NCBI GenBank assembly: GCA_964480915.1
Contig: CAYZRS010000017.1
Coordinates: 31,310 to 95,309 of the forward strand
Length of the DNA: 64,000 nucleotides
Source of the DNA: CAWGCE01 sp964480915
GTDB taxonomy: Bacteria; Planctomycetota; Planctomycetia; Pirellulales; Pirellulaceae
Direction: 5' to 3'
In this document: positions 8,641-18,243 of the stretch, in pieces
How the letters are laid out: each line of letters starts with the position of its first letter
How positions within the stretch are numbered: position 1 is the first letter of the stretch
The notes under the pieces: model-generated
Told to the model about the DNA's origin: nothing
Databases searched by the model: none
Seen by the model: the letters and a program-made list of their open reading frames with translations, nothing else
Position numbers and translations under genes: made by a program

Positions 8641-9390
8641 CTAGCGACGCTTTGTCCAACCGTCAGATGAAAATTTGTTACGTGAAATCTCCGAGGCCAA
8701 AGAAGACTCCGAAGTCGTAAAGGTTTCCCGACGAGGATGAACCGTCAGCGAAGCGAAAATCCCGGTTTTCCAATCTTCGACCAAAGTTGCCACATCCAGA
8801 TGATTTGCCAAATCGGTGACGCCCGGCAGTTCTTCGGCAGCCGCTGATCGACTGAGTAGCAAACTGCCGTGTTGCAGGATCGCTCCTTTTTTCCGCCGCT
8901 GGGCGCTTCCCATGATTTTGTGGCCGTCGGTCACCACATCGCCATCGGCTCGTCGCTGGAAGCACAGGAACGGTTCGTCGGCACGAGCAACGGGTGCGGT
9001 CAGTTTGAATTGCTCGGCCCGGACTTGCTGTTTCGCCAGGGCGGCGACCAGCTGGCCATGGAAGACGGAATAAAGCCGATTTGCCAAGCTGTCGAGGCGT
9101 CCCGCCGTCCCGCTGGCCGGCCAGCAAATCGCATAGGTCAGTTCTCGATCATGGACAATGGCCCCACCACCCGAATGGCGTCTGACGATGGGGCAATTCC
9201 GGCTCGCGGCGTGCGATTCGCGATCGGCGTAGGACTGAAAATACCCAAGCGAAACGACCGGTCCTTCCCATCGGTAAAAACGGACCGCGGCCACGCCCGA
9301 CGCGATGGTCGACGCCAACATCGCCTCATCGGCCGCCATGTTGGCTTCGCCCGGTGCGGCGTCGTCTTCGATCAGACGAATGGTGTCCAA
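8641..9390 (-). CDS. lipoate-protein ligase A / octanoyltransferase family protein
   Basis: A 249-residue member of the BPL/LplA/LipM superfamily. Motifs are NMAADEAML near the N-terminus, the RRHSGGGAIVHDRELTYAI loop, and DGHKIMGSAQRRKKGAILQHGSLL, with the catalytic-type Lys in HKIMGSAQ. It would attach octanoyl or lipoyl groups to an acceptor lysine. It is the last gene of the glycine cleavage operon, 16 bases after gcvPB, so GcvH (Lys66) is the obvious acceptor. The start appears to be TTG at 9390, because the next ATG would cut into the conserved N-terminal strand. Ligase versus transferase cannot be told from sequence alone. Confidence 0.88.
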   Translation of the reverse strand: MDTIRLIEDDAAPGEANMAADEAMLASTIASGVAAVRFYRWEGPVVSLGYFQSYADRESHAASRNCPIVRRHSGGGAIVHDRELTYAICWPASGTAGRLDSLANRLYSVFHGQLVAALAKQQVRAEQFKLTAPVARADEPFLCFQRRADGDVVTDGHKIMGSAQRRKKGAILQHGSLLLSRSAAAEELPGVTDLANHLDVATLVEDWKTGIFASLTVHPRRETFTTSESSLASEISRNKFSSDGWTKRR

Positions 9391-9406
9391 GAGGCAGGGT
9401 TCCGAT

Positions 9407-10867
9407 TTAGGTCGCGGGTGCGGTCCATTTCACGATTGGCTGCCGCGCGGCGCGGACTTCGTCGGGACGGCTGATACGAGTTCCGTGAGGCGACTCATGC
9501 AGCAGTTCGGGCGATTCGTCGGTGATGCGGAATAGCTGTTCCGCAAAAGCATCCAACGTCTCCTTCTTTTCCGTCTCGGTCGGTTCCATCATCATCGCTT
9601 CGGCGACTGTGAGTGGGAAATAGACGGTCGGTGCGTGATAGCCGTAGTCCAGCAAGCGTTTCGCGATGTCCATTGCCGTGATGCCGTTCTCCTTTTTCAG
9701 CTTCGCAGCACTGGCAACGAATTCGTGCATGCAACGGTCGCCGTGCGGGACCGGCAGGATATGTTTGACTCGACTAAGCAAGTAATTCGCATTGAGTACC
9801 GCATTTTCTGAAACTCGTTTCAAACCGTCCGGTCCATGAGTCCGTAGGTAGGCGTAGGCGCGTACCAACACGCCGACGTTGCCAAAGAAGCTACGGACAC
9901 GCCCAATCGAGAGCGGACGATCATCGTCGAGTCGGTAAGTCTCTCCCTCTTTGACGACGATCGGCTTCGGAAGGTAGGCACCTAGTTTTTCGGTCACACA
10001 AATGGGACCCGCACCGGGCCCGCCGCCTCCGTGAGGCCCACTAAACGTCTTATGGGGATTAAAGTGCATCATGTCAGCACCAAAATCGCCCGGTCGGGTA
10101 ATTCCCAGAATGGCGTTCATGTTGGCGCCGTCCAAGTAAATGAGCCCTCCGACCTCGTGCACAAGTTCCGCAATCTCGGCGACCTGAGGTTCGAACAATC
10201 CCAGGGTGTTGGGATTGGTGATCATGAAGACGGCGGTCTTGTCGTTGAGTTTGCTCCGCAACGCTTCGATATCGACGAGTCCCTGATCGGTGCTCTTGAT
10301 CTGAATTGTGTCAAAGCCAACCATCCGCGCGCTGGCCGGGTTGGTGCCATGAGCACTGTCTGGCGTGAGTACCGTCGTCCGCTCTTCCCCGATGTCGCGG
10401 AAATAGGCGGCTGCGGTCATCAGAGCGGCCAATTCACCATGAGCCCCGGCTGCCGGTTGCAGGCTGACCGCTGGCAGTCCTGAAATTTCGGCCAGCATTT
10501 CCTGGACTTCGAACAGCAGTTGCAGCAACCCCTGGATCGAATCTTCGGGCTGGTAGGGGTGGACGTCACCCATGCCGGGCATGGCGGCAATCCGCTCATT
10601 GCGCTTGGCGTTGTGTTTCATCGTGCACGAGCCGAGCGGATAGAAGTGAGTATCGACCGACATGTTTTGCGTCGACAAGTTGACGAAATGTCGCACGACA
10701 TCCGGTTCGGCCACTTCGGGCAGATCGATCGGTCGTTCAGCTCGCATGGCTGCCGGAATCAGATCGTCGAGCGGTTTTTCAGGTACATCGCAGGCTGGCA
10801 TGCGCGTGGCGCGACGGCCGCTGCGAGACAATTCGAAAAGCAGTTTGTTGGATTCTGGGTTACGCAT
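9407..10867 (-). CDS. gcvPB: glycine dehydrogenase (decarboxylating) subunit 2
   Basis: The 486-residue C-terminal half of the glycine cleavage P-protein in its split form. It carries the PLP lysine, Lys273, in MMHFNPHKTFSGPHGGGGPG. With GcvPA it decarboxylates glycine and passes the aminomethyl group to lipoyl-GcvH. The start ATG at 10867 overlaps the gcvPA stop by eight bases (ATGCGTAA) and has AAGGAG upstream, so translation is coupled. A longer frame to 10918 would run deep into gcvPA and is not needed. Confidence 0.97.
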   Translation of the reverse strand: MRNPESNKLLFELSRSGRRATRMPACDVPEKPLDDLIPAAMRAERPIDLPEVAEPDVVRHFVNLSTQNMSVDTHFYPLGSCTMKHNAKRNERIAAMPGMGDVHPYQPEDSIQGLLQLLFEVQEMLAEISGLPAVSLQPAAGAHGELAALMTAAAYFRDIGEERTTVLTPDSAHGTNPASARMVGFDTIQIKSTDQGLVDIEALRSKLNDKTAVFMITNPNTLGLFEPQVAEIAELVHEVGGLIYLDGANMNAILGITRPGDFGADMMHFNPHKTFSGPHGGGGPGAGPICVTEKLGAYLPKPIVVKEGETYRLDDDRPLSIGRVRSFFGNVGVLVRAYAYLRTHGPDGLKRVSENAVLNANYLLSRVKHILPVPHGDRCMHEFVASAAKLKKENGITAMDIAKRLLDYGYHAPTVYFPLTVAEAMMMEPTETEKKETLDAFAEQLFRITDESPELLHESPHGTRISRPDEVRAARQPIVKWTAPAT

Positions 10868-12230
10868 GGACAGTATTATTCTCCTTAGCGGCGTGCAACG
10901 CGGCCGCCAACCGATCAATTTCTGCTTTCGTCCGTTTCTCCGTCACGCAGACGAGGAAACAATCGGCCAGTTCGGGGTACCAAGCTCCCACCGGAACGCC
11001 AGCCAAGATGCCATCTGCTCGGCACTCGGCCAACAGCTGTTCCACATTGCCCGCTTTGTCGCGGACTAAGAACTCTTTCAAGAACGGTCGATCAGGAAAC
11101 GCCGCCTCGAACCGGTCGCTCTTGGTAATTTGCTCCAGTGCGTAGTGCGCCTTTTGAGCACACAAATGGGCCGTTTCCTGCATGCCCACCGGACCCAGCA
11201 GTGCCAGATAGACGCTGGCTCGCAATGCGAACAGTCCTTGATTCGAGCAGATATTGCTGGTCGCCTTGTCGCGGCGAATGTGCTGCTCGCGCGTTTGTAG
11301 CGTCAAGACCCAACATCGCTTACCGCGGCGGTCGATCGTTTCGCCTGCAATCCGACCCGGCATGCGGCGAATGAACGACTCCTTGGCAGCGATGATGCCC
11401 AGGTAGGGACCGCCGTATTGCATGGGTGAACCGAGCGACTGCCCTTCGGCGATGACGACGTCGGCTCCCAATTCGCCGGGAAGCTTCAGCAGCCCCATGC
11501 TGATCGGATCAAACGACACGACCAACTTGGCGCCTTTCGCGTGGACGGCTTCGGCCAGTTCGGCCACGTCCTCGATGTTTCCAAAGAAGTTTGGATACTG
11601 CACGATGACACAGGCCGTGTCGTCGTCGACTGCGGCAGCCAAATCGCCAGCGTGACAAACGCCTCCTTCGGTAGTCACCGTCTCGATGGCCGTCTCAAGA
11701 TTCGTAAAGTAGGTTTCCAGGATTTGGCGGTATTCCGGGTGCAGCGTGTCGGGTACGACGACTTTGCCGAAACGTTTCGTGACCGCCAGGCACATCATGG
11801 CCGCTTCGGCGACCGAACTGCCGCCGTCGTAAAGACTGGCATTCGAAACGTCCATGCCGGTCAGTTGGCAGATGAGCGTCTGATACTCGAACATCGCCTG
11901 TAGATTGCCTTGGCTGACTTCCGCTTGGTAAGGCGTATAGGACGTGTAAAATTCGCTCCGCGATCCGATCGTATCGACCGTGGCAGGAATGAAATGATCG
12001 TAGCTGCCAGCGCCGAGGAAGCAGACCGAGTTGCCAACATGCAGGTTCTTCGCGGAGAGCATTTGCATGTGTTGCGTCAGCTCCAGTTCACCCATGGCGG
12101 GCGGTATGTCGAGCGGTCGGTCTAAGCGTAAGCCGGCGGGAACCTGTTCAAACAGTTCTTCAATCGACTTGGCACCGATCGCCTCGAGCATTTCACGCTG
12201 GTCTTCGGCGGTGTTAAAGAGATAAGGCAT
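10860..12230 (-). CDS. gcvPA: glycine dehydrogenase (decarboxylating) subunit 1
   Basis: The 456-residue N-terminal half of the split glycine decarboxylase. It begins MPYLFNTAEDQREMLEAIGA, matching the family start, and includes FLGAGSYDHFIPATVD, SLYDGGSSVAEAAMM and GLLKLPGELGADVVIAEGQSLG. It forms the heterotetrameric P-protein with GcvPB, whose reading frame overlaps its end. Both subunits are of normal length and look intact. Confidence 0.97.
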   Translation of the reverse strand: MPYLFNTAEDQREMLEAIGAKSIEELFEQVPAGLRLDRPLDIPPAMGELELTQHMQMLSAKNLHVGNSVCFLGAGSYDHFIPATVDTIGSRSEFYTSYTPYQAEVSQGNLQAMFEYQTLICQLTGMDVSNASLYDGGSSVAEAAMMCLAVTKRFGKVVVPDTLHPEYRQILETYFTNLETAIETVTTEGGVCHAGDLAAAVDDDTACVIVQYPNFFGNIEDVAELAEAVHAKGAKLVVSFDPISMGLLKLPGELGADVVIAEGQSLGSPMQYGGPYLGIIAAKESFIRRMPGRIAGETIDRRGKRCWVLTLQTREQHIRRDKATSNICSNQGLFALRASVYLALLGPVGMQETAHLCAQKAHYALEQITKSDRFEAAFPDRPFLKEFLVRDKAGNVEQLLAECRADGILAGVPVGAWYPELADCFLVCVTEKRTKAEIDRLAAALHAAKENNTVHA

Positions 12231-12336
12231 CTTCTTATTCCGGGTTAACGCGATTCTTAAAGTTTCAAACAGAGAGGCAGGGCAGGACCCGCGAAAAAGC
12301 CCCGCTGTTAACGTGGCTCAACCTTCGGTCGCCAAA

Positions 12337-12732
12337 TTAGCCTTCCTCGGCACATTGCTTTTCGTAAGCAGCGTGGTCCATCAGTTTGCTCAGCGCTGTT
12401 TCGTCCGTCAGCTTGATCTTGGCGATCCAGCCTTTTTCGTACGGGTCTTCATTTAGCGTTTCGAGCGAATCGGGCAGTCCCGAATTTACCTCGATCACTT
12501 CGCCGTCGACCGGACTGTACAGATCGCTGACCGCTTTGACCGATTCGATTTCGCCAAACGACTCACCCGCTGTGACCGGTTTGCCAACTGCGGGCAATTC
12601 CATGAAGACAAGGTCGGTCAGTTGTTCGACCGCGAAGGCGGAAACACCGACCGTCGCAACTTTGGCTCCATCGACATCTTCGAGGCTGACCCATTCGTGG
12701 GTTTCGGCGTAAAGTAATTCTTCAATTTTCAA
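12337..12732 (-). CDS. gcvH: glycine cleavage system H protein
   Basis: A 131-residue lipoyl-carrier protein. The lipoylated residue is Lys66 in GEIESVKAVSDLYSPVDGEV, the family signature. The protein shuttles the aminomethyl intermediate between the P and T proteins. The start is TTG at 12732, preceded by AAGGAG at about eight bases, and gives the family-typical N-terminus (YAETHEWV). A spacer of 106 bases separates it from gcvPA and 42 from gcvT. Confidence 0.96.
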   Translation of the reverse strand: MKIEELLYAETHEWVSLEDVDGAKVATVGVSAFAVEQLTDLVFMELPAVGKPVTAGESFGEIESVKAVSDLYSPVDGEVIEVNSGLPDSLETLNEDPYEKGWIAKIKLTDETALSKLMDHAAYEKQCAEEG

Positions 12733-12774
12733 CGCAACGGCTCCTTCTGAATCAAACGTCCTATTGGTTTGTCG

Positions 12775-13908
12775 TTAGCTGGAAACTTTTACGCCCATTT
12801 TCGATCGGTCGTAGAAAGGCAGTTCGCAGATGCTGGCCGCATGCTGCTTTCCGCGGATATCGATTTCCAGCGACTCCTTGGCTTCATGGCCCGCTTCGAC
12901 GTAGGCCATAGCGAGCGGCACTTGTAGCGTCGGCGAAAAAGTCCCACTGGTGACCTGGCCGATTTGCCGTCCTTCGCTCAGCACGGCATAACCCTCTCGC
13001 GGGACTCGCTTTCCCGCAAGCTTCAGGCCGATCCGGACCGGATGGTTCTTCGCTTCACGCAGCTTGGTTAAAGCTTCGCTACCCACAAACGAGCGCCCTT
13101 TGAGATTGACCGCGAAGCCGAGCCCCGCTTGGTACGGATGGATGTCTTCGTTCAGCTCGTGACCATAAAGAGGCATGGCCGCTTCCAGTCGCAGTGTGTC
13201 GCGGGCACCAAGTCCGGCTGCGGCGATACCGACCGACTGTCCTCGTTCCATGAGCGCGTTCCAAATCGTCGAAGCGGCACTTGCCGGCACCGACAATTCA
13301 CAACCGTCTTCGCCGGTGTAGCCAGTCCGACTGCAAGTAATGGGCGTTTCGCCGAACTTGCAGTTGGCGCCGTAATAATACTTCATCGCAGACAAATCGG
13401 TGTCGAGGAATGGATTTGTCAATTCGATCGCCCGCGGCCCTTGGACGGCGATCATCGCGGTGTCCAAGGTTTGATCGGTGAATTGCACGTCGTCGGCGGG
13501 TAAGTGAGCTTCGATCACAGAGGCGATCTTTTCTCGGTTACCGGCGTTCACGACCATCGCGTGGTAAGGCTCTCCATCGTGATCGATCAGTTTGTAGACC
13601 AGCACATCGTCTAAGATGCCACCCTGTTCGTTGACCATGAGGCCGTAGCGAATTTGGCCATCTTTGAGATTGGCCACTTTGCGCGTCACGAGTCCATCAA
13701 GGAAGGCCGCTGCTCCTCCACCGTCAAAGCGGAAGCGGGCCATATGAGAAACATCGAAGAGCGAAACCGATTTCCGAGTCGCGTCGTGTTCCGTCACAAT
13801 CGAGTCGTACTGAATTGGCATCGACCAGCCGCCAAAGTCGACCAACTTGGCGCCGAGAGCAACATGGTCTTTATGAAGTGCAGTACGTGCGAGCTGTGCG
13901 TCTGTCAT
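12775..13908 (-). CDS. gcvT: aminomethyltransferase (glycine cleavage T protein)
   Basis: A 377-residue folate-binding T protein, which releases ammonia and forms 5,10-methylene-tetrahydrofolate. Family marks are LVDFGGWSMPIQYDSIVTEH and the catalytic-Asp region SLFDVSHMARF near the N-terminus, then RTGYTGEDGCELSVP and the C-terminal barrel. It is the first gene of gcvT-gcvH-gcvPA-gcvPB-lplA-like. The start is set at ATG 13908; a GTG three codons upstream is possible. Confidence 0.97.
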   Translation of the reverse strand: MTDAQLARTALHKDHVALGAKLVDFGGWSMPIQYDSIVTEHDATRKSVSLFDVSHMARFRFDGGGAAAFLDGLVTRKVANLKDGQIRYGLMVNEQGGILDDVLVYKLIDHDGEPYHAMVVNAGNREKIASVIEAHLPADDVQFTDQTLDTAMIAVQGPRAIELTNPFLDTDLSAMKYYYGANCKFGETPITCSRTGYTGEDGCELSVPASAASTIWNALMERGQSVGIAAAGLGARDTLRLEAAMPLYGHELNEDIHPYQAGLGFAVNLKGRSFVGSEALTKLREAKNHPVRIGLKLAGKRVPREGYAVLSEGRQIGQVTSGTFSPTLQVPLAMAYVEAGHEAKESLEIDIRGKQHAASICELPFYDRSKMGVKVSS

Positions 13909-14211
13909 GGTAAGCACTCTTGTTGCTAGCGAAGGTTGGTGTTTCGACCGCGATCGCGACGTCCAAATCTGATGGGAAGCAGTCGCCAGATGGGCAACGC
14001 TTGTCAGATTCGTAGGACCAAGTTGTCAAGGATCCGAAGCCGGAGGCTTCGAGCTCCTCATTCTAGAGCAAGCCAGAGTGACTGCCAGGGGCATGGTGGC
14101 GGGATTCGAAACGACTCGCTTCCGATTGGGCGATTCGCGTCAATTTGGAGGCCATCGTACAGCTGCTGTATACTCGGCGTTTACTGGTTGAGGTGTTTAT
14201 CGCCGTGGTTC
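13909..14211. other. divergent intergenic region between gcvT and the GDSL gene
   Basis: About 300 bases. It has a perfect 7-bp hairpin (CGAAGCC at 14035-14041, GGCTTCG at 14045-14051) in what would be the gcvT leader, and a TTGACA box on the minus strand at 14024-14029 without a convincing -10 box. I looked for the tandem glycine-riboswitch aptamer often found upstream of gcvT and did not see its conserved blocks. An open frame on the plus strand crosses the region, but it is only the upstream extension of the GDSL gene. Confidence 0.4.
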
Positions 14212-15645
14212 ATGGGGCAGACGAGTATGGTTCTTCTTTCGGTTCGATTTCGCTGGGGCGTCGCCTTGCTCGGTTGTCTCTTATTCACGGCTGCGACGGC
14301 CGGAATTGCCGATCATGCATTCGGCTACAGCCAACTGGTGATCTTTGGCGACAGTTTATCGGACGTCGGAAATGATCGGTCGAATTCCTTCGGTTTCGCG
14401 GTCGACGATCCTTATTGGCAGGGCCGATTCAGTGATGGCCCGGTCTATGTCGAGTACTTGGCCGATCTACTCGGCCTCCCCTCGCCAACCTATTCAGAAA
14501 ACGGTGGAACGAATCATGCACACGGCGGAGCTCAGGTCCTCGAGAACCAGTTCGTGTTTTCATGGGTTATCGATTCGATGGAGGAGCAAAAAGTAAAATA
14601 CCTGGACGCCAACCAAGGCATGGCCGATCCGGATGCGCTCTACATCGTCCTCGGAGGTGGCAACGACGTGCGGGCTCCTTCGGTCGACCTGGTCGATACG
14701 GCGGCCGACCTCGTCAGTATCGTCGACGATCTGATCGATGCCGGAGCGACCAATTTCGTCGTGCCGAATTTGCCCGACCTGGGAATGACACCGGAGGTGA
14801 CGCAATTCAACGGAGGAGCCGGCGCCGCCTCGACCGCGCGCGTGACGCTCTTTAACGATGAGGTCGATGCAGGTTTGGTGCCGTTGGCTGCGAACGCCAA
14901 CATCCATCGTTTTGATGTCTTTGGTCTCATTAACGATTTGGCCGCCGAGGTGACTGCCAGCGGGAGCTCGCACGGGTTCACCAACGTCACGGACGACTGC
15001 TGGGAAGGTGGTCCGACAACTGCTACCAGCGGGATGGGGCTCGGCGATGGGTTCTTTACCTCGTATCCAGTTTGCGATAACCCGGCCGAATATCTGTTTT
15101 GGGACATCATTCACCCCACAACCGCGGCGCATGAATTTTTGGCCGAGGAACTGTTTGCCTCGCTCACCGCCATCGACGCAGACTTCGACGACGACGGAGC
15201 CCTCGACTGCACCGATATTGACTCGCTCGTGACCGAGATCGCGAGCGGCGGCAACGATCAAGCATTCGATTTAACGGGTGATGGTATCGTCGACCTGAAC
15301 GATCGCGATGCTTGGTTGTCGGAGGCAGGTGCCAACAATCTCGCTTCGGGAAACGCCTACTTGCCGGGCGACGCGACCTTAGACGGAAGTGTCGATGGTC
15401 AGGACTTCTTGGCGTGGAACGGTCGCAAGTTTACCTCGGTTGCCGCTTGGTGTTCCGGCGACTTTAACGCCGACGGAGAAGTAAATGGAGCCGACTTCAT
15501 CGCTTGGAACGCCAATAAATTCACCTCGGCAGACACTTTGGTCGCCGTTCCCGAACCGAGCAACCTGACGCTACGGTTGGTACTGGTACTGGGACTTGCG
15601 GCGGGCCAGATTCGACTTTGGCAACCGGCCCGATCCGCGACTTGA
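14212..15645 (+). CDS. secreted GDSL/SGNH hydrolase with dockerin-like repeats and PEP-CTERM anchor
   Basis: A 477-residue exported esterase-like protein. It has a signal peptide (FRWGVALLGCLLFTAATAGIA). The SGNH block I, LVIFGDSLSDVGN, holds the nucleophile Ser; LGGGNDVR holds the block III Gly/Asn; and DIIHPTTAAHEFLAEEL holds the block V Asp and His. After the catalytic domain come Ca-binding dockerin type I-like segments (DADFDDDGALDCTDID, DLTGDGIVDLNDRDAW, GDATLDGSVDGQDFL, GDFNADGEVNGADFI). The C-terminus has VPEPS, a hydrophobic helix and basic residues, as in PEP-CTERM sorting tails. Start at 14212, or at ATG 14227. Confidence 0.9.
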   Translation: MGQTSMVLLSVRFRWGVALLGCLLFTAATAGIADHAFGYSQLVIFGDSLSDVGNDRSNSFGFAVDDPYWQGRFSDGPVYVEYLADLLGLPSPTYSENGGTNHAHGGAQVLENQFVFSWVIDSMEEQKVKYLDANQGMADPDALYIVLGGGNDVRAPSVDLVDTAADLVSIVDDLIDAGATNFVVPNLPDLGMTPEVTQFNGGAGAASTARVTLFNDEVDAGLVPLAANANIHRFDVFGLINDLAAEVTASGSSHGFTNVTDDCWEGGPTTATSGMGLGDGFFTSYPVCDNPAEYLFWDIIHPTTAAHEFLAEELFASLTAIDADFDDDGALDCTDIDSLVTEIASGGNDQAFDLTGDGIVDLNDRDAWLSEAGANNLASGNAYLPGDATLDGSVDGQDFLAWNGRKFTSVAAWCSGDFNADGEVNGADFIAWNANKFTSADTLVAVPEPSNLTLRLVLVLGLAAGQIRLWQPARSAT

Positions 15646-15771
15646 GATCGTGATCGGACTTCGAACCGGTTGCAAAACTGTATTTGAAATTGTGTCGCCC
15701 CGCCTGGATTCACTTGGAGCGGAATGTCTCCGGCTGCAGCCGGAAGGCGAACACCAGTTTGGAAATGGGCG

Positions 15772-18159
15772 CTAGCGTTTCTTCTTGCGCCGTTTCTTTT
15801 TCTTCCGTTTGTCGGCGGCCGTCGGGTGGCCCGACTTGCGGCCGTTCTTGCCTTTCCCTTTTCCCTTGCCCTTCGAGCGGTCCTCTTTCTTGCTGCTGCG
15901 CTTAGGCTGGAATTTGGGTCGTGGTGCCGCTTCGACGATCTTGATAAAGCGAAAATTCAATTCGCGTCGGTCGAGATCGATCGTATCGACGGCGACTCGG
16001 ATAATGTCACCTAGGCGGAATTGATTGTTTTTCTTGCGGCCGTTGAGCGAATGGGTGGTCGAATCGAAATCGTATTGGTCATCTGCGAGCGATTCGAGTC
16101 GCACTAGACCTTCTGCTGGAATGTCGAGGCCTTGCACGAACATGCCGTAGCTTTCCACACCGGTCACGACCGCATTCATCTCTTCGCCGATTTTCTTGCT
16201 GAGGAAGTTGAGTAATTTCAATTTCTTCAGTTCGCGTTCCGCTTTCGCGGCGCGTTGCTCGCGCTCGGAGCAGTGTTCACCCAGCAGCGACATCTCATCG
16301 AACGATTGGCTCGGTTTCTCGCCCCGTTCGATAAACTCGATCAGTCGATGCACGGTCAGATCGGGATAACGGCGAATGGGCGAGGTGAAGTGGCAGTAAT
16401 TTTCACTGGCCAGGGCAAAGTGGCCGGCCACATCGGGGCCGTAGACCGCCTTCTGCATGCTGCGCAGGATCGCGTAGTTGATCGCGTATTCGGTTGGCGT
16501 GCCGAGGACTTCGGCCAGCAGTCGCTTGATTTCGAAGCGACTTTCGAGGCTTTCCGATTTGATGCCCAGGTCCTGTACGAATTCGGTCAGTTGTTTTAGC
16601 TTCCGCGGATCGGGATTGTCATGGATGCGGCGGAGGAAGAGCCATTCCATGTCGGTCAGTTTCTGTGCCACGGCGACGTTCGCAGCCAGCATGAACTCTT
16701 CAATGATCTGATGGCTTTCCGTATTCTCGACGACGTGAGCGCCGGTGACTTGGCTGTCCTTGTTGAGGTCCAGTTTGACTTCCGGCAGGGACAGCTCCAG
16801 CGATCCCCGTTCCATGCGTCGGGCTCGCAAGATCATCGCCAGTTTGTGCATGTTGTCGAGCAGGCGGAAGACTTTCGGATCGAGGTTGATTCGCCAGCGG
16901 GTTCGATCTTCGAGAAATTGATCGACCTCTTCGTAGGTGAATCGTTTGTCGCTCTTGATTGCGGCCGAAAAGAGTTCCGTATGGATGGGAACGCCTTCTT
17001 CGCTAAATTCGATGATTGCTGTTTTGGTGTAACGAACTTTGTCCGGTTGAAGGCTGGCCAGATTGTTCGAGATGATCTCGGGCAGCATCGGGATGACTCG
17101 GTCTGGCAAGTAGACACTCGTGGCTCGATCTTTTGCCTCTTTGTCCAGCAATGATCCTTTTGGCACGAAATGCGACACATCGGCGATGTGGACTCCCAGT
17201 TCCCAGTGTCCATTGTCCAGTTTGCGAAGTGAAATGGCGTCGTCGAAATCGCGGGCATCTTTGGGGTCGATCGTGAGGACGGTCACATCGGTCAGGTCGC
17301 GGCGCGGCCCTTCAGCGGGGACGGTCTCATCAAACAGCTCGGCCTGCTTTCGCGCGTCTTCCATGACCTCTTCGGAAAATGCCGTTGGTAGATTGAACTC
17401 GAACATCACCAGCTGCGTGTCGACGCCCGGTTGGTTGCGATCGCCCAAGACTTGCGTGATGACCGCTTCGCCCGATTCCTTGGCGGTGGGAAAGTGAACC
17501 ATTTCGATGACCACTTTGTCATCTTCCTGAGCATTCTTGGCGCCCGGATCACCTACCCAGATCGGCTGACTGAATGTGGAGCCATCGACGCGCACAAACG
17601 CCTTCCCCTTTGATTCGAAATAGCTGCCGACAAAAGTTCGTGTGTACCGTTCGGCGATTTCAACGACCTCGCCAACGAAACTCATTTCCCGACCGCGCCG
17701 TTTTTTCGTCAATTCGATGATGACCGTATCGCCACCAGCCGCATCGCCCGTTTTGTCGGCGGGAACGAAGATGTCTTTGTCGCGTCCGTCAGCCGCTTTC
17801 GTGCCGGCAGGTCGCACAAAGCCGAAGCCATCGGCGGCTCGCGAGAACGACCCTGTGATTCGCTTCTTGGCGTCCTTGTTTTCTTTTGGCTGGGCGTCGC
17901 TTGATGGCGTGCCGCCTGGCGATTTCGCGCCATTGCCGCTGCGCTGCCCTTTGGGCAGCGTTACCAGATGGCGTGGGCCGAAGGCGAGTTTCTTTTTGCG
18001 AACCAGTTTCTTGACGGTTCGTCGCAGTTCGACAAGTCCCTCTTTGTCTAAGCCCAGTTGCTTGGCCAAGACCTTTGGTTTGACGGGGTGATATTCGGGC
18101 CGCAGCACGTGCGTCACGATTTGAGATTCAAATTCTGAAAGTTCTGACAAGGTCTTCAA
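15772..18159 (-). CDS. rnr: ribonuclease R
   Basis: A 795-residue processive 3'-5' exoribonuclease of the RNB family. In order: an N-terminal winged-helix region and basic linker, a cold-shock domain (RITGSFSRAADGFGFVRP), the RNB catalytic domain with the Asp cluster DPKDARDFDDAIS at about 295-307 and HFTSPIRRYPDLTVHRL, an S1 domain (NAVVTGVESYGMFVQGLDIPAEG), and a Lys-rich tail typical of RNase R. The first codon seems to be TTG at 18159; no in-frame ATG lies near it. It is convergent with the GDSL gene. Confidence 0.95.
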   Translation of the reverse strand: MKTLSELSEFESQIVTHVLRPEYHPVKPKVLAKQLGLDKEGLVELRRTVKKLVRKKKLAFGPRHLVTLPKGQRSGNGAKSPGGTPSSDAQPKENKDAKKRITGSFSRAADGFGFVRPAGTKAADGRDKDIFVPADKTGDAAGGDTVIIELTKKRRGREMSFVGEVVEIAERYTRTFVGSYFESKGKAFVRVDGSTFSQPIWVGDPGAKNAQEDDKVVIEMVHFPTAKESGEAVITQVLGDRNQPGVDTQLVMFEFNLPTAFSEEVMEDARKQAELFDETVPAEGPRRDLTDVTVLTIDPKDARDFDDAISLRKLDNGHWELGVHIADVSHFVPKGSLLDKEAKDRATSVYLPDRVIPMLPEIISNNLASLQPDKVRYTKTAIIEFSEEGVPIHTELFSAAIKSDKRFTYEEVDQFLEDRTRWRINLDPKVFRLLDNMHKLAMILRARRMERGSLELSLPEVKLDLNKDSQVTGAHVVENTESHQIIEEFMLAANVAVAQKLTDMEWLFLRRIHDNPDPRKLKQLTEFVQDLGIKSESLESRFEIKRLLAEVLGTPTEYAINYAILRSMQKAVYGPDVAGHFALASENYCHFTSPIRRYPDLTVHRLIEFIERGEKPSQSFDEMSLLGEHCSEREQRAAKAERELKKLKLLNFLSKKIGEEMNAVVTGVESYGMFVQGLDIPAEGLVRLESLADDQYDFDSTTHSLNGRKKNNQFRLGDIIRVAVDTIDLDRRELNFRFIKIVEAAPRPKFQPKRSSKKEDRSKGKGKGKGKNGRKSGHPTAADKRKKKKRRKKKR

Positions 18160-18185
18160 TTCTTTGTAGAGATAATGATTTCGAG

Positions 18186-18203
18186 CCAGCGCAACAGCGC
18201 TGG
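18186..18203 (-). other. hairpin between the YhaM-like gene and rnr
   Basis: A perfect 7-bp stem (CCAGCGC / GCGCTGG) with an AACA loop lies in the 84-base spacer between the two minus-strand genes. There is no T run after it, so it is not a standard terminator. It might be an mRNA-stability or processing hairpin just before the TTG start of rnr. Confidence 0.4.
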
Positions 18204-18243
18204 ACCGCTAAGCAGTTTGACACAGCCGAAGAGCGACTGCGAG

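Noticed and set aside
13909..14100. Glycine riboswitch upstream of gcvT
   Set aside because: Looked for the conserved aptamer blocks and did not find them; only a simple hairpin is present.
14095..14125. T-loop-like sequence (GATTCGAA context) suggesting a tRNA 3' end
   Set aside because: The flanking bases do not form a T stem, and no acceptor, D or anticodon arm could be placed.
15729..15744. 16-bp palindrome (TCCGGCTGCAGCCGGA) between the GDSL gene and rnr
   Set aside because: There is no room for a loop and no T run, so it is not credible as a terminator; possibly just a chance palindrome.
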